The notes under the pieces: generated by a model
Database searches by the model: none
Told to the model about the DNA's origin: nothing
The model's input: the letters and a program-made list of their open reading frames with translations, nothing else
Translations under genes and position numbers: made by a program
In this document: in pieces, positions 50,601 to 61,009 of the stretch
How positions within the stretch are numbered: position 1 is the first letter of the stretch
Layout of the letters: the number at the start of each line of letters is the position of its first letter
DNA from: Acanthopleura granulata
Taxonomy: Eukaryota > Mollusca > Polyplacophora > Chitonida > Chitonidae
DNA: 64,000 nt
Assembly (NCBI GenBank): GCA_016165875.1
Contig: JABBOT010000080.1
Coordinates: forward strand, 44,133,272 to 44,197,271
Direction: 5' to 3'

Positions 50601-53600
50601 ACCAGTTGTCTTCCAGTACAATTCATTAGTCTTCTCCATGCACGAAGTCGTGTTCTTGCGTCTAAGTGGTGTTCTTGCGTCTGCAATGCGGCACCCGGCA
50701 GCAGTATTTCCCCAGCCCATGACATTAGCTTGAAGAGAATACATTGCACCAGAACGTCATGTTGTCCTGTACTGTATGAGACTCGAGACATTTTCCCTAA
50801 CAAAATTTTCCGACTAAGTCGTTACATTTTCTATTGTTGGGTTAGTGCGAGCACCAACTAAGTCCTAAATATCTTCACTATTTGTACCACTGCTGTACGT
50901 ATCAATGCAACAGATCGTAATACAATACGTGTTTATTATAAATTTTTGTCACGCTTGTATTGGGGAATGTTTTCGGCCTGATTCTACATATACCTGGAGG
51001 CTTTGGACCCTTCGAATATACCAGCAATGCTTGGAAGTGGTGAAAGGCATCAGCTCAATGTATTTTGTGAAATAAAAAATGGCATCACTTGATTGTGGTT
51101 TGAGGAATGTCAGCTGACCTGAGGCCTTTCCTAGAATTACTCAACTGCTGACACCAATGTCATGGAAATTTGTTGTTATGCACAAAACCCCACAGAAAAT
51201 AACTGATGAACAAATGCAGTACAGTCATATGAAATGTATGTGTACAGATATTACTTTCAAATGAAATGAAATAAAATTTTTAAAAAAGTTTATACATTCA
51301 TCATCAACATCAGAGGTAACAGTTACTTCATATGTTAAAACTGTTAATTTGAGTCAGACACCTGATTTGTGAGGATGGGGAAGGGGCATTTTCAAGAAGC
51401 ATACACATGTATACTAAACCAAAAATCCAGCGACCCACAGATGGCCGTGGGTTTCCCCAGGGCTCTGTCCGGTTTCCTCCCACCATAATGTTGGCAGCCA
51501 TTGTTTAAGTGACATATTTTTGAGTTCTGCGTATAACACCATGAAATAAATAAATGAACCGAAAATCATATATTTCTCAAACACTTAACATTTAAATGCA
51601 TAAGAAGCTGGGAAACACATTTCTTTCAATACAGAAGTAAGATTATCCACAAAGCTACAAATGTTTCAGGACATTTGTTTAATAATATGCCCATTAAAAT
51701 TCTATAATAGAGAAAAACCAAAAAACAAAACAAAAAAAAAAAAAAAAAAAAAAACCCTGCAGGCGCTCATATGCACAGTGCCACTGTTAAAGTTACCGTG
51801 AAAGAGAAGGCAAAGAGCTTTGCTAGGAAACACTGAAAGCATGACCTATATACTTTTTTTGGTAATATTTACAAAATAAAATTAGATGTGTTATTATCCT
51901 ATTAATTCAGCTTATGAAGCTTATTTCTGATATGACTGCTAAGAACGAAAGTTTATGTACATCAGGGTGCTCATTATTAGCCACATTAATTCGGTGGCTG
52001 TAGGTGGCAAAACCGTCCCCTAGTAAAGCTGATTGGAAAGTAAGAAGTACTGTACTATGGCATTGTTGTTGTTTCGCTCTTGTGAAAGAGAACGGGTGTA
52101 CCTTTGAGCCTGTCACTGTAAAACCCTCATTTCACACACTTCTGCCTCTATGCTATATCTTGGGTTTATCATTTAGTTGACAATACTTTATTTCGTGAGA
52201 CAAATGTGATTATTTAATCTTCCTGACTTACAAAACTTGCATGTTTCCAACCGCGAGCGACACTTCCTATGTGACATTGCCTGGAAATTTGCACACATTG
52301 TAAATGTGACAGGCAAGGTACCTGTCCGTTATTCTTGGGCAGTAACGCAAGGGGTCAAGGTCAAATGCGTGACACAGGGCGTCCCTCATCGAAAGCAGTT
52401 CCATGGGACTTCCAGTTCGGAGATCTGCGGCGATTTTTTTGGACTACGGGTGATGGACTCCGCGTTGCGATGAATGTCAGAATTTTAAAATAACATCATG
52501 ATTCCATCCAGATGAACTAAGCAACACCCCCGGTTGTCACTCTAGTCCTGTGCGTTATTCTTGGGCAGTATCTCAAGTGGTCAGGTCAAATGGCATACGT
52601 ACCCGCCATCTGATAGGCAACTTCCACATTATTTTTTATTTCCATCATTTTAATGACTACCCAAGAGCTCGATTACCGTATGGTACGCATTAACACAATT
52701 TGGAACTGTGAAATACATCCATGTAGGATATCTTTGCAGGGCGGTATATGGTTACCCCCCATTTTTAAAAATACATTATTCCGAATGATAATGTATAGAA
52801 GTCCATTTCGTTCGGTTGCAACTTTCGCAATTTTGTAGTAACCGACGGTGCACTCGCCGCTTACCGCTTGAGACGAGACTCGTGTGTGACCGTCGCTATA
52901 CAGAATAAATTCCTGTTCTACAGGTATGTTGGTAACTGATCTGTATGTAAAATGATAATTTATATGCAATGCTAACGCTGTACAAGCATATTTTTGATTG
53001 TTTATGTCAGTTAGTTGTAGTCTTGTGGGATAAACAAGGAGATGTAAGGCGATCGTAATGTCATGGTAACGCAATCTTGTGCTTGATTAACTGTGTTTTC
53101 CTCATAAATACAAATTTTTGAGTAATCTACTATCATTTCTGTTAACTTGCTAGTCGTTGAAAGTTGCCAAATAACTTTAGTATTCATTTGTTGTACAACT
53201 TTACGAGATTTCGTGCCTTTTCATGTAAAATCACATTTAACGTTGCAAACTGTGAACAGAAAGTATGGAAGACCATTTGTGTTGTAATGCTGCATGATCA
53301 CAGTTTATTGTGAACTGTAGTTACCGACGGCGCACTCGCCGCTTACCGCTGCAGATGCGACTCGTGTGACACTGTCGGTAAACAGAATAAATTCCTCTTT
53401 TACAATCTATTGTGACAAATCCAGTCTCACTTCCCTCACCGTACCTGTGTTACATGATGTAAATCTTTTCGCTACATACCCTACCACAGGCACTCAAGGT
53501 ACCGACGGGCATGTAATATTTACCTTTACCATCCTCAAATCTACCCAACTGCATTCAATGACCTTTCCGGAAATAAAACTAAAAGGATAATATATGAAAG

Positions 53601-56600
53601 CACCACTCCAGACATAATAAGAAGTTTTACTCAATGCATAATCAGTGCATATAACTCCCAGGAAAACAATGCAGAAAACACAAGGAAAGGGCACTAATAT
53701 TTGACTACAAGACACGGTCTATTTCGTTAAACGCACTGAAACTAAATACTTTGGTGAAACTACTTCCAGCAATTTCTCCACATTTTCTCATGCCTATATA
53801 TAGGGCCTCTGCCTATTGTCACCAAAACAACCCATAAAAACTGAGTTGGCTCATTTTCAAAATTTTCAAATTTTTCTTGCCTACATGGATAGTTTACTAT
53901 TTAAACTAAAAAACAGTCCCACAGATTGTTGACAATCATGTAAAGTTAAACTTTCAAAAATTTAAAAAAGTTTTTAAAATTTTGATATTCTTTCTCTAAT
54001 ATCTTTAAAACTAGGAAAGATATCAAAAAATTGTGGGACCTTATTTTAGCTTAAGTATGTAGCTACGTGTGTGCCATGTTTCATAGCATTATACTGAAAA
54101 ATAAGCAAGAAATGGAAGTATTTCACAACACAACTGTTTCAAAAACTGGAAGGGAGAACAAAACCAAAATGTCTGGAGTAGATTATGTGTGACAAAATTT
54201 GTCATTAATTCATTTGCAAATTAATTTTCATCAAGAATTGTCTCGCCTCCAGTTAAAATGTAAAGATATCAACCTACATGTACTTATGTTAAATGTTAAA
54301 ACTTATTATGCTTCATGACAGTGTAAACTGGTCTTTTACCTGGATAGTTCTGAAGAAAATCTGCTAGAATGTGTTAAACCCCTTCCCCAAGTAGCACCCT
54401 GATGGGGTGATTAAGGCTGTTCTTTTAGTTTATAGGTCGAGCAGCCATCTACAGTTTATAGCAGGAGGCAATACACATTTACCAGTGGCATTTCTATTCA
54501 CAGCACTGGTGTCCCCTCTCAGTCAGCTAAGAAGACATCTATCTTGGTTCACAACATGTGAATTTTGTCAAATTTAAGGTATTTACAATTTGAATTTGAT
54601 TTTCATCTTTAACTGAGAGGAAAGATAGGAGAGTAAGGTTAATGAACTGAATACATCTGCTTCAACATAAACTTTGGGTTGTATTCAGAGATCCCAACCT
54701 GACCAATCAGGTTTGTTTAGCATGGGATTTTAATGGAAGAACCTCAGCACTGCAAACTTACATTCTCAACTCTATCTTACTACCCTGAGCTTAGCGAAAG
54801 ATAATAAACTGTTAATGTTGATACTGATGAAGATACCACCACATTTTCCACCCTCTTCCCTACTAACAGAGATCATTAAAGCACCCAATAGCGTTCCTGG
54901 GGTCCACGCAATTACCATTTTACCAATTCTAATAATCCGATGTTGATGTTATGATATTAAAAAGGAAAAAACAAAATAATAAAATTGTAAAAAAACATAC
55001 TGAGTTTGGACTTGATAATGCTAGATATTATATGCTATGGACCTTGAACTAAAGACTAGAGAGATTGCAGTTTTGATCTTTTGTTCATAGCTGATAACAA
55101 AAGACAGAAGAAATACATTGTTGCAAGGTTTATTTCCGTTCCCATTGTAAAGTGCACTGATTGGTTTCATAGGTCTACTGTCTAATACCCAAAGCCCCCA
55201 TGTTGTAAATATGAGAAAATTCTAACCATTTCTCAAAAGTTTATTGCCATAACACTATAAACACATATAGTAAGAAAACATTACGGGGAAATTCATTGCC
55301 CAGATATCAAGATGGTCTAAATAATATTATCATTTGATCAACAGTTCTTAGATTTTCCCGAGTTGGGCACTATTTGTATTGATGGGCAATCCTAATTTAC
55401 ATACAGAATGTAAAACATTTTACACTGGGAGTAGACCTTCATATGAAGCAACAACTTATAAAATACCAGTCTGATTGGTTATGCTGTTAGACAAGTAAGA
55501 AGATTTGTGACTGTTTTTTCATAAAATTTAAAATGGCCAGCAAACAATGTGATAAATCAAAACTGTGAAACTTTTTCCAGGTATTAAAGTATCTTGGCTG
55601 TCAAGTTTGGTTTCTTTATATTTAGTAGTTTTTGAGAGACTGGAGCTCAAACTGAACAAACATAGGCTTCCAGCACTAGTCTGAACATATTCAATTGGTG
55701 TCTGCCAGGACAGCATGTACATGTTTCTATGGTTTTACTGAAGTAATCCATCACAGAAAGAAATGCATCTAATACTTTATTACCAGGTGCAAATGGTGGC
55801 AAAAATATCTTGATACTTAATTCAAATTTTCAACTAAGGTTAAAATTTGCATGAATGACTGTTTTATATTAGGACAGAAAAAGTCAGAGCAGACATAAGC
55901 AAACCAGTAAAGAGTAAATCTGAAGGGTTAAGGTAGAAGCTTAAGCAGGGTCTGGTTAATTGATTAATTTGCAATAGATACATGCGTGTATAAAATGACT
56001 TGACTGTGCACTTCAAACATTGGTGTGGGAATACATTACATCCTGGTAAGGATTCTGCTGGAGCTGATCAACATGATGAAGACACCTGCCGCCAAATGTC
56101 TGCAAGCCTTGTCGCTCATTACTGACCGTGAAATCCACCCCTACAGCAAACAAACAAATAAAAGGGTACATGTACCAGCTTACTGTATATAGCAAGTCTG
56201 AGCCATCCCCATGTGAGCTGTGAAATCCACCCCTACAGCAAAACAAAGGTACATGTACCAGCTACAATACACAGTAAATCTGGGCTATCCCCATGTGAGC
56301 TGTGAAACCCACCCCTACAGCAAACAAAGGTACATGTGCAAGCTTACATTACACAGTAAGTCTGAGTTATCCCTGTGTGAGCCATGAAATCCACCCAAAT
56401 AGCAAACAGACAAAGCTACATGTACCAGCTTACAATACACAGCACAGTAAATCAGAGCTATCTCCGTGTGGGCTGTAAAATCCACTCCTACAGCAGACAC
56501 AGATACATGTACCAGCTTACAGTACACAGCACAATAAGTCAGAGCTATCCCCATGTGAGCCATGAAATCCACACCTACAGCAAACAAAGGTACATGTACC

Positions 56601-59505
56601 AGCTTACATTACACGTAAGCCTCAGCTATCCTCCTGTGAGCTGTGAAATCCACCCCTACAGTGAACACAAAGGTACGTGTACCAGTTTACATTAAACAGT
56701 AAGTCTGGGCTATCCTCATGTGAGCTGTGAAATCCACTCCTACAGCAAACAAAGGTACATGTACCAGCTTACATTACACAGTAAGTCTGGGCTATCGCCA
56801 TGTGAGCCGGGAAATCCACCCCTGCAGTGAACACAAAGGTACGTGTACCGGCTTACATTAAACAGTAAGTGAGCTGTGAAATCCACCACTAGAGCAAACC
56901 CAGTAAGTCTGGGCTATCTGCATGTAAGCCATAAAATCCAGCTCTACAGCAAGCAAAGGTACATGTGCCAGCTTTTAGTTCACTCTAAGTCTGAGCTATC
57001 CCCAATGTTTGTTTCACAAAATATTTCACATGATATCATCAGATTATTGTCAATGTAATTTGTATCTTGAAAGTCTACCTCTACAGCTAAGAAATAAAGG
57101 TTCAGTCATAAACAAATATTGAAGGTCTTTTACATTAAATCAACAAAATATGTAAAAAGTGAAATTTCCTAAACTTACATTGGTTCAAGTGCACCTGCAT
57201 TGTAAAAATTCTTGTGTCCATTGTCAAAAATATGTGCCTAGTTTAACTTTACCCAGGCACATGCCTTTAAAAAGTTTTAAAAACTTTCTAAACAGCCTTT
57301 TATTGCCTGTGCTACATATGCAGGTTCTATAGATCCAAACTGAATACACTTATATGGCTCTATTTAAGTAAACTGAAGTAAAGTATTGTGACAGTTATCT
57401 CCCTTGAAAGCTGTTAATAGCAAGGTTGTAAGGAATAAATTTGGTTAATATAACAGCACTGTTTCACATAAAAAGACTCTGACACCTGTATAGGGTCCAG
57501 TGAAAAAATACATCATAAATAATCATATGAATGTGAATGTGTACATATCATTATTCTCTTTCTTTTCTTCTCTGAATGAAAAGAAAAAGTAGCTGTCAAA
57601 TGTACAGCCTGCAGGTTTTACCTGATTCTGTTGTTCCACATGTATGCATACAGATACACATAAAAAGATGATATATTCACTCATATTTCTGCCAATGTTA
57701 TTCAAAACGAATGCAGTCAGGACACGAAAATTGCAACAAACATAAATGTTCCTGAAAAGGCTTTGACTCACTCATGTACCTATACAAATCAGAATATATT
57801 TCACAGTAGATGACAAAATAGGTTCCTTGTGATATCTATTTCAGAAGTGCACATTGCCTCACTGACTCTCATAAAAACCTTTAACTTGAAAGCTAACCAT
57901 AAATCTTCTAGCCCGTCATCTCTATTCAGCTGGAAATGTTCCTTCAGCCACTCACGGACTCCCTGCAATCTTGGGGTATTCCCCAATTGATTGATACTTG
58001 CATAAATGCCTGTTTCATTACATGGCTTACCATACATTAAAAGACACTCTTTTCACAACATTTTACTCTTGGTGAAGAAAACCCACAGGAGATAATTTAC
58101 GAGACGAGGAAGTCGAAAGAGTGGACAGACACAATCGGTATTAATTTCTTTATCTGATTCTTTGTAATGCCACACTCAAAAATTTTGACTTGAAACAAAC
58201 ATGAGTGTGGTTTCAACCTTTCATGGGTTTGCATTAAACTAAGGTCATTATTTGATGGATTAACCACAGATATGGGGACTTGTATCAAATGTCACACTCA
58301 AGCATATTTCAATTTACAATGGCATGAGTTTTATGGCTGGAGGAGACCTGAGTGCCTAGGCAAACCAACGCCCTTTAGCAATACATGTAACCGACTACCA
58401 TACTTCTAAGAATTTTGGGGACAGGTATCAGTAGTGCTGAAAGCAAAAATTATCTCTCTCAGCTTTTTGGCAAAGTAAAGATATACATATGTTTTTGATT
58501 AGATGGACTAATCACATGAGGAAAAGAAACATCACTGTATTCCTGTAAGAATTACACGTATATTGGCGAAAAGAGGAAAACCCGGTATCCCAATAATTAA
58601 AAGTAGAAGAGTAATTTATCCATGAGTGATGTACAGATTCATGTATGCAAACCATAGTCACTTGGTGGAAGACAAGTGCAGATTTATTTATTTCATTGGT
58701 GTTTTACACCGTACTCAAGAATATTTCACTTATACCTCAAGTGCAAATGACTGCACGAGTGTTACTGCATGACCCCTTATTTATTACCAACGCTTCCCAG
58801 CCAGGATGACCAGTGTAGGTGGGGGAACCTGTATGCAGAAGTTCCCTACTCAAAGACAGGTTACAATCTGCATCTTACAACTGTGTTTTAAGCTCTGCAT
58901 ACTCTAGTGAACTACTCTCTGTCACCAACAGATTTTGGAGTGAACCTGTATACACATAAAAGCTGGAAAACATGACCACTTAGGGCTTGACTCAACAGTG
59001 GGTGGATTGAGTTGGGTCTTAATCTCCTGAGTATGCCAAGCTTTAGCAAGTGAAAGACCCTCATCTCAACCACCCACCACAGTCTGCCCCTGGAGAACTT
59101 ATACATGTAGATGGTTGTTAACACAGCGACTTATAAATCTCCCCACGGTAATTACACGTGTTGTCCATTTTTCTGTGTTATGGCATAATGGGTGACTGAA
59201 GACAATGAAAGTTGAAATTCAAGCTGTGAACATTTGATGATGACAGTTGTGAACAGTTTTCAGGACTCACCAAATATGAGACTGCACTCCTCCAGCCCTG
59301 CTCTCTTAACAGCATCACTCACATCATCCAGGCTCTTAAACCGGTCCACTATCGCATTCACATGTTTAGCACCAAACAGTCTGGTAACGCTGTTGCCAGT
59401 TTTACACCTCTCTTTGTTTGCAAACTTTAATCGATCCTTTTTCCAGAACCGTGTATAGAATATATAAAAAAGGACACCGAAAATAATCAAGCTGACCAAC
59501 TCCAT
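44607..59505 (-). CDS. Membrane-anchored copine-type vWA protein (RGLG-like), with a duplicated MIDAS exon
   Basis: Exons on the minus strand are 59271-59505, then 56040-56140 (2a) or 48289-48389 (2b), then 46651-46767, 46148-46279 and 44607-44915. Phases join exactly and either choice gives 297 aa. Residues about 3-19 ([15 protein letters not shown]) are a hydrophobic segment followed by KK, so a single-pass anchor or uncleaved signal is likely. The rest is a copine-type von Willebrand A domain. It has MIDAS D81-x-T83-x-S85 (from exon 2), then FGFGDATT (exon 3), SGPTNFAP with MIDAS Thr177 (exon 4) and VIVADGQVT with Asp204 (exon 5). [18 protein letters not shown] and [10 protein letters not shown] close the domain. 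Plant RGLG proteins carry the same domain plus a RING finger; copines carry C2 domains. Neither is present here. The function is unknown; metal-dependent protein binding is a family-based guess. Confidence 0.9.
45125..45608. mobile_element. Foldback MITE in an intron of the copine-domain gene
   Basis: The left arm (45125 to about 45330) and right arm (about 45415-45608) are inverted copies of each other. Landmarks are 'gaacagaccaaaa', 'ttcagaaag', 'catcaactgaaagg', 'gtgattaaaacgg' and 'tttttggaccatat'. Arm similarity is moderate, so the element is old. There is no coding capacity. It lies between exons 5 and 4. Confidence 0.7.
47205..48125 (+). repeat. ~91-101-bp minisatellite, about ten copies, intronic
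   Basis: Each unit holds 'gaggacgccaagaggtgg', a (gtggtg)n stretch, 'gggcgcctagttctgcgtg', 'tgtcaggatcactatacatg' and 'tgccagtat'. Some units add 'cagcggtga' before 'gagg'. The open frames across it on both strands come from the repeat. It lies between exons 3 and 2b. Confidence 0.9.
48289..48389 (-). CDS. Alternative exon 2b of the copine-domain gene (MIDAS loop)
   Basis: 101 nt: two bases that finish Gly79 plus 33 codons ([11 protein letters not shown] ... NPYQQ). The acceptor is GGCCTCAG and the donor is CAG|GTACTC. The entry phase (1) matches the end of exon 1 and the exit phase (0) matches exon 3. It carries D-Y-T-V-S, the MIDAS signature, at the same positions as exon 2a, with 16 of 33 residues identical to 2a. 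Its intact splice sites and open frame argue against a pseudo-exon. Transcript use is inferred. Confidence 0.8.
48531..48890 (+). repeat. Exact 40-bp tandem repeat, nine copies, intronic
   Basis: 'atacactgtaccatgtactg' starts at 48531 and every 40 bp to 48851 with no length change. Only two positions vary ('gattttgc' or 'gatgttgc'; 'ttacatc', 'ttaaatc' or 'ttagatc'). It is about 140 bp upstream (in transcript sense) of exon 2b. Confidence 0.95.
49050..50115 (+). repeat. ~27-bp minisatellite, nearly 40 copies, intronic
   Basis: Units of 'gggactactgctacacataa' plus 'caatccc' recur with many substitutions and small indels over about 1.05 kb. It lies in the intron between alternative exons 2b and 2a. 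Confidence 0.9.
51428..51558 (+). mobile_element. SINE copy 8 (3' part)
   Basis: 'cagatggccgtgggtttccc', 'ggctctgtccggtttcctcc', 'caccataatgttgg', 'gtttaagtgacatatttttg' and an AAATAAAT tail. It lies in the 2a-2b intron. A poly(A) run of about 25 bases follows near 51728-51753. Confidence 0.85.
52836..52922 (+). repeat. Stem-loop repeat, copy 1
   Basis: 'ccgacggtgcactcgccgc', 'ttaccgct', 'gactcgtgtg' and 'acagaataaattcct' are shared with 53316-53403. CGACGGT near the start pairs with ACCGTCG 40 bases later, so the unit can form a hairpin. AATAAA lies just after the stem. Confidence 0.65.
53316..53403 (+). repeat. Stem-loop repeat, copy 2
   Basis: Same landmarks as copy 1. Here TTACCGAC pairs with GTCGGTAA, a compensating change relative to copy 1 in which the stem uses CGACGGT/ACCGTCG. 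It is again followed by 'acagaataaattcct'. Confidence 0.65.
53845..54640 (-). repeat. Dispersed ~0.85-kb repeat, copy B
   Basis: This is the reverse complement of a sequence clearly similar to 23135-23990. Landmarks on the minus strand are 'ctttcctctcagttaaagat', 'gtgtattgcctcctgctata', 'acagccttaatcacccca', 'cagtataatgctatgaaac' and 'gcaagaaaaatttg'. It lies in the 2a-2b intron. Confidence 0.7.
54641..56039. other. Intron sequence between exons 2b and 2a, nothing recognised
   Basis: AT-rich without exon-like ORFs, clear repeats or mobile elements visible by eye. Confidence 0.4.
56040..56140 (-). CDS. Alternative exon 2a of the copine-domain gene (MIDAS loop)
   Basis: 101 nt: two bases that finish Gly79 plus 33 codons ([11 protein letters not shown] ... 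NPYQD). The acceptor is TTTGCTGTAG and the donor is GAT|GTAATG, a weaker donor than that of 2b. Phases are identical to exon 2b. It has the MIDAS motif D-F-T-V-S. The intron side of its acceptor has been tandemly duplicated into an array (56141-57004). Confidence 0.85.
56141..57004 (-). repeat. ~82-bp tandem array containing copies of the exon 2a splice acceptor
   Basis: About ten units are read on the minus strand. Each ends in 'tttgctgtag' followed by 'gggtggatttcac', which duplicates the real acceptor and first 13 bases of exon 2a, plus about 60 bp of upstream intron ('taatgtaagctggtacatg'). By eye, nine of ten upstream copies keep the AG; the unit near 56391 has lost it. Short frames inside the units soon meet stop codons. 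The last units (56816 onward) are truncated. Confidence 0.85.
58680..58800 (-). mobile_element. SINE copy 9 (3' end, minus strand)
   Basis: On the minus strand: 'aggtataagtgaaatattct', 'tgagtacggtgtaaaacacc' and an 'aatgaaataaataaat' tail. Only the 3' third is clear. It lies in the first intron of the copine-domain gene. Confidence 0.7.
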
Positions 59506-61005
59506 TGTATTATAAATAAACTATGAGAGATACTGTCCAACAATTTCACAGGTAATCACCATATGATAGGACGATAAAAGGCAATACTGTTGATCCAAGG
59601 ACTAAGGTGAGTCTGCTCTGTTGACAAAAATATCTGAAACTGAAACAAGAAATAAAACATTTCATTTGTCTGATACAGGAAAGTAATTTCAACCTTCAGT
59701 ACATACAGAGTGATACTTACGTAGATCAGACTATACTGACATAAAGGTGATGAATTAGTGTGGCAATAACCAAGTAAATGACATATTCTTGTTCAAAAAA
59801 GTAGGCCATTCCCCTCCATCCACTTACTCAGGTAACATCGAATGTTAGCCTGGAGCAACCATTGTTTCTTGCTTAACCCCTCTAAGCTACCAAGCATCTC
59901 CAAGTATAAAATTACCTTCTACAAAGGCTCACATTTGGTTAGCTACTCTTCGAAGCCTGAAATAACCACGCAGGCTACTAAAGCTACAGGCAACATTCAG
60001 TAGACAGCAATTTACCTGTGTTGGAGTAAAAGGGTCACGTTCTGCGGGAAAGCATCTGGTGCTATATCACATATTAACTACATTTAAAAATGGTATCAAG
60101 CACATATGTACTGCTTGTTTGCGCTGAACCAGCTGTGATAGCATGTCAACCGAAAATAGTGAAAGTGAAAGGTACAACCATAGATGAAGAACTAAACAAT
60201 AATTGACCGAGTCATCGGTACTATACCGGTATTAATTATCATACGAAGATGTAGATTCTATGCCATTACGTGTGCGAAGCCCGAAGTGCCACGTTGCATG
60301 AATATCAAGCTTATTTCACTTCCAGAAAAGTTGCATCAGGAGACGGTAATTTGGGGATGATGAAACTGACAGATGAGTAATCACTAACGTTGTTGTTGTT
60401 GTTGTCATATCAGTCACATGAATAACACTTTGGGCAGCGAATTAATCCACAGTTAATCTACACTTTTCAAAGGAATCCTATCATGCATTTGAAGAATAAG
60501 GAATTGTGGCTTTCTACAAGCCAGATTACGCCCTGAAAATAACATACACTGTTAAACCGAAAGCGTGTGCAACACACACATGTATTCTTCGTCAGACTGG
60601 AGATCTGCTGCCTTTAGCGAGAGACCGGAAGTACCCAGCTGAGTGTATAAGAAATTTGAGGTTATGATGTCGCTGTTCATATCAAAATCAAAGCTGTCTA
60701 GCAAAGCACCACTGTGTGATTGATATCATATTCACAGAAAAGTATGATAGTAAGAAATCAAAGATAACACTGATAAATTTGGTCTTGGCAATTTGTTTCA
60801 TAGTTTTAATCATTCGTTTTTAATTCCGCGGTCCAGAGCTATATAAAGGACCGATGAGCATCCATGTTGATTACATCAGCATGTATACCTGTCTTTTCCT
60901 CTTCGTCGTTGAAAATTAATGTTGTTTCTCTGTAATATACACAAATCAAGCCTTATCTAGTGTTAATGTAATTATATTTTACATATATTTATTGGAACCA
61001 GGCTT
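59506..61005. other. Upstream region of the copine-domain gene
   Basis: This should hold the promoter and any 5' non-coding exon of the minus-strand gene. No TATA box or clear start site is visible. A possible acceptor (TCTCTCATAG on the minus strand) lies about 20 bp before the ATG, so an untranslated first exon is possible. Confidence 0.35.
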
Positions 61006-61009
61006 TTGG

